Of a stretch of DNA of 64,000 nt, positions 1 to 6,574 are shown in pieces. Within the stretch, counting starts at the first letter, position 1; every line of letters starts with the position of its first letter. Source of the DNA: CAYYFX01 sp964571855 (GTDB lineage: Bacteria > ARS69). Made by a program: the position numbers and the translations under genes. Where the stretch lies: the NCBI GenBank assembly GCA_964571855.1, contig CAZNDO010000002.1, positions 496,001 to 560,000 of the forward strand. Reading direction: 5' to 3'. The notes under the pieces were generated by a model, which worked only from the letters and a program-made list of their open reading frames with translations, made no database searches and was not told the origin of the DNA.

Positions 1-474
1 GCCGACGCCGGGGCGGTGTACGCCTACCTGTGCGACCCGTCGTTCACGCGCTGCACGTTCCACGCGAACCGGTGCGGGCAGGAGGCCGCCGCGATCCTCT
101 GGCACTCCGCCACGCCGGGGGTCGTGGACCGCTGCGTCTTCGCGTTCGGCCGGGGCGGCGCCGCGATCGTGAGCGGCGTGCCGGGCGCCGCGCCCGTCCT
201 CGCGTGCTGCGACGTGTTCGGCAACGAGGGCGGCGACTGGGTCGGCGCCCTCGCCGGGCAGGAGGGCGCCGCGGGCAACCTCGCCACGGATCCGCTCTTC
301 TGCGACCCGGAGGCCGGCGATGTGAGGCTGCACGAGGGCAGCCCGTGCGCCGGGGCCGGGACGTGCGGCGGCATCGGCGCCGCCGGCGTGGCGTGCGGCC
401 CCGCCGCCGCCGCGGCCGCGTTCGAGCACGTCCGCTGGGGCCGCCTCAAGGCCGCCTACCGCACGCTTCGCTGA
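1..474 (+). CDS. Exported right-handed beta-helix-type protein, C-terminal part
   Basis: The frame is open from the first base of the window, so the start lies upstream and only about 157 residues are seen. The visible part has short repeating rungs rich in Cys, Gly and Val (for example CTFHANRC and CDVFGNEGG), followed by DPLFCDPEAGD and GSPCAGAGTCG. This resembles the tail of parallel beta-helix or pectin-lyase-like surface proteins of FCB-type bacteria. The last residues are VRWGRLKAAYRTLR. The W-G-x-L-K-x-x-Y-R block recurs at the ends of two unrelated exported proteins in this window (2816-3430 and 63254-64000), so it may be a sorting signal. The signal peptide is outside the window. Role and ligand are unknown. 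Confidence 0.7.
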   Translation, partial: ADAGAVYAYLCDPSFTRCTFHANRCGQEAAAILWHSATPGVVDRCVFAFGRGGAAIVSGVPGAAPVLACCDVFGNEGGDWVGALAGQEGAAGNLATDPLFCDPEAGDVRLHEGSPCAGAGTCGGIGAAGVACGPAAAAAAFEHVRWGRLKAAYRTLR

Positions 475-665
475 CCGCCTGCCGGACACGCACCCGCCCC
501 GAGCCGGCGCCGGGCGTCACCCGGCCCGCCCGGGAGTCGACCCGCGCGGTGTCCTGCCCGGCCCCGTCTCCTCCACCGGCGCCTTGACCAGCGGGCCCCC
601 GCGGAATACTGGTGGGTGGGCGCGTTCCTCGCGCGCCGAGCCCTGGAGCGAGGGCGGAGGTCCCC

Positions 666-2054
666 ATGCGGACGATCATCGAACCGTTCAAGATCAAGTC
701 GGTCGAGCCCATCCGGATGACCACGCGCGAGGAGCGGGAGGAGATCCTGCGCCGCGCCGCGTTCAACCTGTTCCTCGTGCCCGCGGAGGACGTGGTCATC
801 GACCTGCTCACCGACTCGGGCACCGGGGCGATGAGCGCGCAGCAGTGGGCGGCGATGCAGCAGGCGGACGAGTCCTACGCGGGCGCGCGCTCGTTCTACC
901 GCTTCCAGGACATGCTCTCCTCCATCACCGGCTTCGACCACATCCTCCCCACGCACCAGGGCCGCGCGAGCGAGCGCATCCTGTTCGAGCTGGTGGGCGG
1001 CGCGGGGAAGGTGGTGCCGAACAACGCGCACTTCGACACCACGCGCGCGAACGTGGAGCACTCCGGCGCGGAGGCGGTGGACCTGCCGGTGCCGGAGGCG
1101 CTCGACCCCTCGAACACGTCGCCCTTCAAGGGGAACCTGGACGTCGGGAAGCTCGAGGAGCTGATCGCGCGCGTGGGCCGCGAGCGGATCCCGGTGGTCA
1201 TGGTCACCGTGACGAACAACTCCGGCGGCGGGCAGCCCGTGAGCCTGGCGAACCTGCGCGCGGTGCGCGCCGTGTGCGACAAGCACGGCATCCCGATGTT
1301 CCTGGACGCGTGCCGCTTCGCCGAGAACGCCTGGTTCATCAAGATGCGCGAGGAGGGGCAGGCGGCGCGGCCCGTGAAGGACATCGCCCGCGAGATGTTC
1401 GATCTCGCGGACGGCGCCACGATCTCCGCGAAGAAGGACGGCCTGGTGAACATCGGCGGCGTCCTGCTCATCCGCGAGGAGCAGCTCTTCCGCCGCGCCT
1501 CCGAGCTGCTCATCCTCACCGAGGGCTTCGTCACCTACGGCGGGCTGGCCGGGCGGGACCTGGAGGCCATGGCCCAGGGCTTCGAGGAGGTCCTGCACGA
1601 GGACTACCTGCACTACCGCATCCGCAGCACCGCCTACCTCGGCGACAAGCTGCGCGCCGGCGGCGTGCGCATCGTGGAGCCGCCGGGCGGGCACGCCATC
1701 TACCTGGACGCGCGCGCCTTCTGCCCGCACATCCCGGACGAGCTGTTCCCCGGGCAGGCCGTGGTCGTGGGGCTGTATCGCGAGGCGGGCATCCGCGCGG
1801 TGGAGATCGGCAGCGTGATGTTCGGCGGGGGCAAGAAGCGACCGCCGCTGGAGCTCGTGCGGCTGGCCATCCCGCGACGCGTGTACACGCAGAGCCACAT
1901 CGACTACGTGGCGGAGGCGGTGCTGGCGCTCTTCGCGAAGCGCGCCACGCTGAGGGGCCTGCGGATCACGGAGGCGCCGGCCGCGCTCCGGCACTTCACG
2001 GCGCGGTTCGAGGAGCTGGCGCCGGCCGGCGTGACCCGCGGCGGCGCGTCGTGA
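666..2054 (+). CDS. tnaA: Tryptophanase (L-tryptophan indole-lyase)
   Basis: A PLP-dependent beta-eliminating lyase of 462 residues, normal for the family. It splits tryptophan into indole, pyruvate and ammonia in the cytoplasm. The ATG follows GGAGG at 656-660 with 5-base spacing. Family blocks are clear: DLLTDSGTGAMS, PTHQGR, NNSGGGQPVSLANL, the PLP lysine in SAKKDG, and YGGLAGRD. The paralogue is tyrosine phenol-lyase. Two positions that separate the enzymes favour tryptophanase: Asp in FDTT (Asp137 of E. coli TnaA, Thr in the phenol-lyase) and Ile in VEIG (Ile396 of TnaA, Arg381 in the phenol-lyase). Other stretches, such as LVNIGG, look more like the phenol-lyase, so the enzyme is intermediate. 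No tnaC-type leader peptide or transporter is adjacent. The stop overlaps the next gene. Confidence 0.9.
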   Translation: MRTIIEPFKIKSVEPIRMTTREEREEILRRAAFNLFLVPAEDVVIDLLTDSGTGAMSAQQWAAMQQADESYAGARSFYRFQDMLSSITGFDHILPTHQGRASERILFELVGGAGKVVPNNAHFDTTRANVEHSGAEAVDLPVPEALDPSNTSPFKGNLDVGKLEELIARVGRERIPVVMVTVTNNSGGGQPVSLANLRAVRAVCDKHGIPMFLDACRFAENAWFIKMREEGQAARPVKDIAREMFDLADGATISAKKDGLVNIGGVLLIREEQLFRRASELLILTEGFVTYGGLAGRDLEAMAQGFEEVLHEDYLHYRIRSTAYLGDKLRAGGVRIVEPPGGHAIYLDARAFCPHIPDELFPGQAVVVGLYREAGIRAVEIGSVMFGGGKKRPPLELVRLAIPRRVYTQSHIDYVAEAVLALFAKRATLRGLRITEAPAALRHFTARFEELAPAGVTRGGAS

Positions 2055-2722
2055 TCCCCGCGGTGCGGGCGAAGATCTGCTGCATCGCGTCGGAGAAGGA
2101 GGCGCAACTCGCCGCGGCGGCGGGGGCGTACGCCATCGGCCTCGTGTCGGCGATGCCGAGCGGTCCGGGGCCGATCGACGAGGACACGATCGCGCGCATC
2201 GCCGCCGCGGCCTCCCTGCACGTGTCCACGTTCCTGCTCACCAGCCTCACCGACCCCGCGGGGATCGCCGCGCAGTACGAGCGCTGCGGGACCGACACCA
2301 TCCAGCTCTGCCGCGCGCTCTCCCCCGCCGCGCACGCGGCGCTGCGCAAGCGCCTGCCCAGCGTGCGGCTGGTGCAGGTGATCCACGTGGAGGACGAATC
2401 CGCGCTGGCCGAGGCGGAGGCCGTGGCGGACGCCGTGGACTTCCTGCTGCTGGACACGGGCCGCCCGCGCGCCGCCGTCCCCGAGCTCGGCGGCACCGGC
2501 CGCACGCACGACTGGCAGATCAGCCGGCGGATCGTGAAGCGCACGCGGACCCCGGTCTTCCTGGCCGGCGGCCTCACCCCGGACAACGTGGGCGACGCCA
2601 TCCGCGTGGTGCAGCCCTGGGGCGTGGACGTCTGCACCGGCGTGCGCACGGACGGCATGCTGGACGAGGCGAAGGTGACCGCGTTCGTGGCGGCGGTGGA
2701 GGCGGCGAGCCGGCGGCGGTGA
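2051..2722 (+). CDS. TrpF-like (phosphoribosylanthranilate isomerase family) protein
   Basis: A 223-residue TIM-barrel protein of the phosphoribosylanthranilate isomerase family. The GTG start overlaps the tnaA stop (GTGA), so the two are translationally coupled. The catalytic pair is present: Cys10 in KICCIAS (normally KICGI) and Asp135 in LLLDTG. The GGTGRTHDW block and the phosphate-binding AGGLTPDNV and GVDVCTGV blocks are also kept. Other hallmarks have diverged: the usual F-x-P-x-S-x-R stretch reads LVSAMPSGPGP, and QLHG reads QLCRA. TrpF normally belongs to tryptophan synthesis with trpA, trpB and trpC, none of which is here. Coupling to a tryptophan-degrading enzyme is odd and suggests a related isomerase or sensing role. 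Whether it acts on phosphoribosylanthranilate is open. Confidence 0.75.
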   Translation: MIPAVRAKICCIASEKEAQLAAAAGAYAIGLVSAMPSGPGPIDEDTIARIAAAASLHVSTFLLTSLTDPAGIAAQYERCGTDTIQLCRALSPAAHAALRKRLPSVRLVQVIHVEDESALAEAEAVADAVDFLLLDTGRPRAAVPELGGTGRTHDWQISRRIVKRTRTPVFLAGGLTPDNVGDAIRVVQPWGVDVCTGVRTDGMLDEAKVTAFVAAVEAASRRR

Positions 2723-2815
2723 GAGCCCCGGTGAGTGACCGGGGCAGCTTCCGGTTGAAGTCGTGGGGAGCCGGGGGCCACACTTCCGCTGTCCCTTCCT
2801 CCGTGGAGGTGCAGG

Positions 2816-3430
2816 ATGTGCCACACCACCCGGCGGCTCGTGGCGGGAGCCGTCGCCTGGGTGTGTGCGTCCCACCCGGTCTGTTCCCCCGGCAGCGCTC
2901 TCGTTCCCGCCGATCCGTCCGAGGCATCGTTCCGTTACTCGTTCACGTTGAGCCGGAGCGACACGGACCCGTACGCGAACCAGTCCACGGTCGACGCCGA
3001 CACCTTGGCCATCTACCGGTGGCTCGCCTGTTCGGAGGACGACGGACTGGCGGCCGCGGAGTTCGGCTTCTCGACGCCCACCGGCGGGATGGTCCATGGC
3101 TTCACTCCCCTGAACGGTTTTCTCAACGCGGGAACGGACACGGATCCGCTGCTCGGCGTTGCCGGATGCCCCCGCGGACCGATCGTGGCGGGCGTCTGGC
3201 ACGTCTGGAATGGCGTCGCCGGCAGCTACTGCCTGGTTCCATCCGCCTGGAGCCAGACGATGGGCGCGGTCCACTGCTTGCCCGGTCCCCCGGAGGTGTT
3301 TCCGGTCTACCAGCGGGGATTCGCGGCCGGCGATTCGCCCTCCTCCTGTCCGGAGGAGACCGGCTTCTTCTGCGAACCCGTGTCCGTCCGCCGAGCGGGT
3401 TGGGGAGCGATCAAGAGCCTCTATCGTTGA
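2816..3430 (+). CDS. Small exported protein with C-terminal WG-x-x-K-x-x-Y-R tag
   Basis: A 204-residue protein of unknown function. The ATG follows GGAGGTGCAGG with short spacing. The N-terminus has two basic residues and a hydrophobic run (LVAGAVAWVCA), consistent with a signal peptide. The mature part contains several Cys residues and no domain I recognise. It ends AGWGAIKSLYR, matching the ends of the proteins at 1-474 and 63254-64000 in the pattern W-G-x-[ILV]-K-x-x-[YF]-R. Codon use matches the neighbours. It lies downstream of the tryptophanase pair on the same strand, with 93 bases between, so co-transcription is possible but not shown. Confidence 0.65.
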   Translation: MCHTTRRLVAGAVAWVCASHPVCSPGSALVPADPSEASFRYSFTLSRSDTDPYANQSTVDADTLAIYRWLACSEDDGLAAAEFGFSTPTGGMVHGFTPLNGFLNAGTDTDPLLGVAGCPRGPIVAGVWHVWNGVAGSYCLVPSAWSQTMGAVHCLPGPPEVFPVYQRGFAAGDSPSSCPEETGFFCEPVSVRRAGWGAIKSLYR

Positions 3431-3433
3431 GGC

Positions 3434-3449
3434 GCGGGCGACGGCCCGC
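3434..3449. terminator. Short GC hairpin between convergent genes
   Basis: GCGGGC (3434-3439) and GCCCGC (3444-3449) form a 6-bp stem with a four-base loop between the convergent genes at 2816-3430 and 3450-3866. There is no T-run. It may act as a weak bidirectional terminator; the support is the symmetry and position only. Confidence 0.3.
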
Positions 3450-3866
3450 CTAGCCCTGTTCGCGGATCGCCGCGGCCACCACGGCGGCGAACCGGTCGAT
3501 CGGATCGAGATCGTCCAGCGCCTCGATCACGCGCTCGAGGTCCAGCGCCACGTACTCGTGCACGAGAACGTTGCGGAATCCGGGAAGGCGCTCCAGCTTC
3601 CGGACGAGGTCCGGTGCGAAGCGCTCGTCCTTCGCCAGGTTGCGCACGGCACCGGCGTAGTCCTCGAAGCGGTCCCCGCGTCGGGCCGAGAGCTCGCCGG
3701 CCACGTCGATCACGAGCTGGCAGACGGTGAGCAGCGAGAACAGGACGTCGTTGTGCAGCGACAGGTCCCGTTCCAGGACCTCCCGCCCCGTCACACGGGG
3801 TCGGATCGCGCGCAGGTGATCCAGGTGCCGGCGAAGTTCCGCCAGGCGCTCCACCAGCCAGGTCAT
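3450..3866 (-). CDS. hepT: HepT-like HEPN toxin of an MntA-HepT system
   Basis: A 138-residue all-helical HEPN (DUF86) protein. The HEPN ribonuclease motif R-x4-H-x-Y is present as RNVLVHEY near residue 100. In characterised type VII systems HepT is a ribonuclease, and its partner MntA silences it by adding AMP to the tyrosine of this motif. The start codon at 3866 overlaps the stop of the upstream nucleotidyltransferase gene in an ATGA, the usual mntA-hepT arrangement. Motif, length and partner all agree, so the call is firm. The biological target is not known. Confidence 0.88.
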   Translation of the reverse strand: MTWLVERLAELRRHLDHLRAIRPRVTGREVLERDLSLHNDVLFSLLTVCQLVIDVAGELSARRGDRFEDYAGAVRNLAKDERFAPDLVRKLERLPGFRNVLVHEYVALDLERVIEALDDLDPIDRFAAVVAAAIREQG

Positions 3867-4282
3867 GGGGCGAGCCCGTCCAGCTTGAGGCGCCGCATGC
3901 GGCGCAGGAACGGTTCGAGATCCGCGGCCTTCAGCTGAACGTCCCGCACGAAGGCATGGGCCCGCTCGGCGTCCGCACAGGCGATGCGCCGCCCCTCCGT
4001 GACGATCCTCCGGGCGAAGGGCGGTGGCAGGTCGTCCAGGCTGAGAACCTCCACGTCGCGTCCCCCGAGCGCCGCCTGCAGCCGTCCGACCAGCTCGAGG
4101 CGGCGCTCGAACCGCGCGCGCGCCGATGGATGCCGGTCCCGATCGAGCAGGACAGCCACGTCCACGTCGCTCTCTCGGTGCTCCCGAGCCTCGGCGACAC
4201 TCCCGAACAGATAGGCCGCGACGACGTCCGCCCCCTCGGGGGACCGGAGAACCTGCGCCAGCGTCTCCTCGACCTCGCCCAT
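3863..4282 (-). CDS. mntA: MntA-like minimal nucleotidyltransferase antitoxin
   Basis: A 139-residue minimal nucleotidyltransferase. The signature G-S-x10-D-x-D is intact: GSVAEAREHRESDVD near residues 31-45, preceded by AYLF. A third acidic residue candidate lies in DVEVLSLDDL. In studied pairs this enzyme AMPylates HepT and so acts as the antitoxin. It is first in the two-gene minus-strand operon and overlaps hepT by 4 bases. The ATG at 4282 is the first start in a frame that is open but not conserved further upstream. The pair is divergent from the imuA mutasome operon, 153 bases away. Confidence 0.87.
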   Translation of the reverse strand: MGEVEETLAQVLRSPEGADVVAAYLFGSVAEAREHRESDVDVAVLLDRDRHPSARARFERRLELVGRLQAALGGRDVEVLSLDDLPPPFARRIVTEGRRIACADAERAHAFVRDVQLKAADLEPFLRRMRRLKLDGLAP

Positions 4283-4400
4283 GGTGATTACGCTCCCCCG
4301 GAGCCGGGCAACCGCTTCCGGCTCCGATGCCGGATTGAGTGCCAACCGACTGGAACACAACCACTTGACGTGGTCCAGCCACAATCTCCGACCACGATCG

Positions 4401-4429
4401 TTGTACCAAGACATTTGTTTAGGTACACT
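4401..4429 (+). promoter_or_regulatory. Predicted imuA promoter with overlapping palindromic operator
   Basis: A -35-like TTGTAC (4401-4406), a 17-base spacer and a -10-like TACACT (4424-4429) lie just before imuA. The inverted repeat TGTACC (4402-4407) / GGTACA (4422-4427) covers both elements, as expected for a repressor site. An SOS repressor (LexA) is the natural candidate because imuA-imuB operons are SOS-controlled elsewhere. The repeat is not the classical CTGT-N8-ACAG or GAAC-N4-GTTC box, so the link to LexA is inference. Transcription would start about 7 bases after the -10, at the A of the ATG (4436). Confidence 0.5.
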
Positions 4430-4435
4430 ACGGAC

Positions 4436-5047
4436 ATGCTTCTCGCGCACCGCATCCTGCCCTTCCCCGGCCCTGCCCCGGAAGCCCCCGCCTTTGCCGC
4501 CGCCCTCCCCGAGGGCCGGCTCACGGAGCTGTCCGGCGCGGCGGGATCCGCGCGCACCAGCCTCGCGCTCGAGGCCGTCCGCGCCGCGCAGGCGGACGGG
4601 GAGCCGGTCGCGTGGATCCAGACGGCGGGCGGGCTCCTCTACCCGCCGGATGCCTCCACCTGCGGCGTGGACCTGCACGCGCTCGTCGTCGTGCACCTGC
4701 CCGCGGAGCGCGGGGAGGCCGGCATCTTCCGCGCGGCGGAGATCCTGCTGCGGTCGGGCGCGTTCGGGCTCGTGGTGGCGGACCTGCGCGGCGCGGTGCG
4801 CGCCACCACCGGCATGCAGAGCCGCCTCGCCTCGCTCGCCCGGGAGCACGGCAGCCGCGTGCTGCTGATCACGGAGCGCACCGCGGCCGCGGAGTCGCTC
4901 GGGCCGCTCGTGGGCCTGCGCGTGGAGCCCGCACGCACGCCGCTCGGCGGCGGGCGCTTCGCGGTGGATCCCGTGGTGCTGAAGTGCAAGCAGGGACCGC
5001 TCGCGCTCGCGGCCGAGCGGCGGCGCGGGCCGTGGAGTCCGCCGTGA
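4436..5047 (+). CDS. imuA: ImuA-like RecA-fold mutasome protein
   Basis: A 203-residue protein with a RecA/SulA-like fold and a degenerate P-loop (GAAGSARTSLAL, with Arg where Walker A has Lys) near residues 37-48. It begins the mutasome cassette of error-prone repair, where ImuA, the inactive polymerase ImuB and DnaE2 act together in translesion synthesis. There is no Shine-Dalgarno sequence before the ATG, and the predicted -10 box ends only 6 bases upstream, so the mRNA is probably leaderless. Its stop overlaps the GTG of imuB (GTGA). The family is very divergent, so the assignment leans on context: directly coupled to ImuB, with dnaE2 nearby. Confidence 0.75.
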   Translation: MLLAHRILPFPGPAPEAPAFAAALPEGRLTELSGAAGSARTSLALEAVRAAQADGEPVAWIQTAGGLLYPPDASTCGVDLHALVVVHLPAERGEAGIFRAAEILLRSGAFGLVVADLRGAVRATTGMQSRLASLAREHGSRVLLITERTAAAESLGPLVGLRVEPARTPLGGGRFAVDPVVLKCKQGPLALAAERRRGPWSPP

Positions 5048-6555
5048 CGCGCATCGCGTGCGTGGACCTGCCCGCCTTCCCGTTGCAGCTCGTGCTGCGC
5101 GCGCACCCGGAGTGGCGCGACGACCCCGTGGTCGTCGTGGATGAGGACCGCGCGCTCGGGGTCGTGCTGCACGCGAACCGCGCGGCGCGCGCGCAGCGCA
5201 TCGCGCCCGGCCTCCGCTTCGCGCAGGCGCAGTCCCTCGCCGCGCGCGTGCACGCCGAGGTCGTGGGGAACGACGCGCTCCAGCGGGCCGTGGCCGAGGT
5301 GCACGCGGTGCTGCTCCGGCTCTCGCCCCACGTGGAACCGTCGCGCGAGCCGCCCGGCGTGTTCTGGGCGGATCCGAACGGGCTGGAGCGGCTGCACGAG
5401 AGCGTGGAGCGCTGGGCGGGCCGCGTGCGCGCGGCGGTGGAGGCGCTGGGGTTCGTCGCCGCGGTGGTGGTGGGTTGGCATCCGTTCCGCGCGCTCGCGG
5501 TGGCGCGGCACGGTCCCGGCGTGCGCGTGCTGCCGGACGCGACGGCGGAGGAGGCGCAGGCCGCGCGCGTGCCGCTCGCGCGCATCGCGCCCTGGAAGCT
5601 GGCAAAGGACATGGATCTGCTCGGCGTGGACACGCTCGGGGAGTTCCTGCGCCTCCCGCGCGGCGGGCTCGCGGACCGCTACGGCGCCGCCGCGGCCGCG
5701 TTGCACGACCTCGGCTCCGGGCGCGCGTGGCTGCCCTTCCGCCCGGAGCTCCCGGAGGAACCGGTCCGCGTGGAGGTGCCGGTGGATCCGCCGGACGACG
5801 ATCCCGCGCGCCTCCTCTTCGGGCTGAAGACCGCGCTGCATCCGGCACTCGCCGCGCTGGAGGCGAAGGGGCGCGGCGTGGTCGCGCTCGCGCTCACGCT
5901 GTCCTTGGATCACGCGCCGCCGCACGAGGAGCGCATCGAGACCGCCGCGCCCACGCTGGACGCGGTGCGCCTGTCGGATCTCCTCCGCCTCCGCCTGGAC
6001 GCCGCGTCGCTCGCCGCGCCGGTGGAGCACGTGACCGCCGTCCTGGAGACGAGACCGCTGCACGTGCGGCAGGCGTCGCTCCTGCCCGTGCGCGCGAAGC
6101 GGGACCGCGCCGCCGCGGCGCGTGCGCTCGCACGGCTCGCCGCCGCGTTCGGCGAGCACGCGGTGACGCGCGCCCGGCTCGTGGACGCGCACCTTCCCGA
6201 GGCGCGCTTCCTGTGGGAGCCGCTGCGCGCGCTCCCGGATCCCGCGCCCGCTTCGCCACCGCCGATCGCCGCCCCGGCGGCCCCCGACGACCCGCTCCTC
6301 CCCCTCGCGCGCAACCTCCTGTCCCGCCCGGTCCCCCTCCCGGATCCGCCGCGCCACGAGCGGGAGCGCTGGCTCGGCCGCCACGGCGCGGTGGAAGCCA
6401 TGCACGGCCCGGGCCGCGTGGGCGGGGGCTGGTGGGATCCGGACGCGGAAACGGAGCGGGACTACTTCTTCGTGGAGACGCGCACGGGGGCCATCCTGTG
6501 GATGTACCAGGATCGCCTCCGCCGCGCCTGGTTCCTCCACGGCCTCGTGGATTGA
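5044..6555 (+). CDS. imuB: ImuB-like, catalytically dead Y-family polymerase
   Basis: A 503-residue Y-family DNA polymerase homologue of usual ImuB length. The N-terminus RIACVDLPAFPLQLVL keeps the first acidic residue of the Y-family palm. The second catalytic block, normally an S-x-D-E motif, reads VEPSREPPG, so the enzyme should be inactive; this is typical of ImuB, which serves as the hub joining ImuA, DnaE2 and the clamp. A helix-hairpin-helix-like region (DMDLLGVDTLGEFLRLP) follows near residues 180-205. The C-terminus (DYFFVETRTGAILWMYQDR) is the characteristic ImuB tail. The GTG at 5044 overlaps the imuA stop. Confidence 0.9.
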   Translation: MTRIACVDLPAFPLQLVLRAHPEWRDDPVVVVDEDRALGVVLHANRAARAQRIAPGLRFAQAQSLAARVHAEVVGNDALQRAVAEVHAVLLRLSPHVEPSREPPGVFWADPNGLERLHESVERWAGRVRAAVEALGFVAAVVVGWHPFRALAVARHGPGVRVLPDATAEEAQAARVPLARIAPWKLAKDMDLLGVDTLGEFLRLPRGGLADRYGAAAAALHDLGSGRAWLPFRPELPEEPVRVEVPVDPPDDDPARLLFGLKTALHPALAALEAKGRGVVALALTLSLDHAPPHEERIETAAPTLDAVRLSDLLRLRLDAASLAAPVEHVTAVLETRPLHVRQASLLPVRAKRDRAAAARALARLAAAFGEHAVTRARLVDAHLPEARFLWEPLRALPDPAPASPPPIAAPAAPDDPLLPLARNLLSRPVPLPDPPRHERERWLGRHGAVEAMHGPGRVGGGWWDPDAETERDYFFVETRTGAILWMYQDRLRRAWFLHGLVD

Positions 6556-6562
6556 CGAGGCC
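6541..6562. terminator. Inverted repeat between convergent imuB and the sulfatase-like gene
   Basis: GGCCTCGT (6541-6548) and ACGAGGCC (6555-6562) form a perfect 8-bp stem with a 6-base loop. It overlaps the imuB stop codon and sits 12 bases beyond the end of the convergent gene at 6575. No T-run is present, so it would be a bidirectional hairpin terminator at best. Confidence 0.45.
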
Positions 6563-6574
6563 GCGATGCGTCCC

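Noticed and set aside
666..2054. Tyrosine phenol-lyase instead of tryptophanase
   Set aside because: Asp in FDTT and Ile in VEIG are tryptophanase residues; the phenol-lyase has Thr and Arg there. Some other stretches look phenol-lyase-like, so this is noted in the entry.
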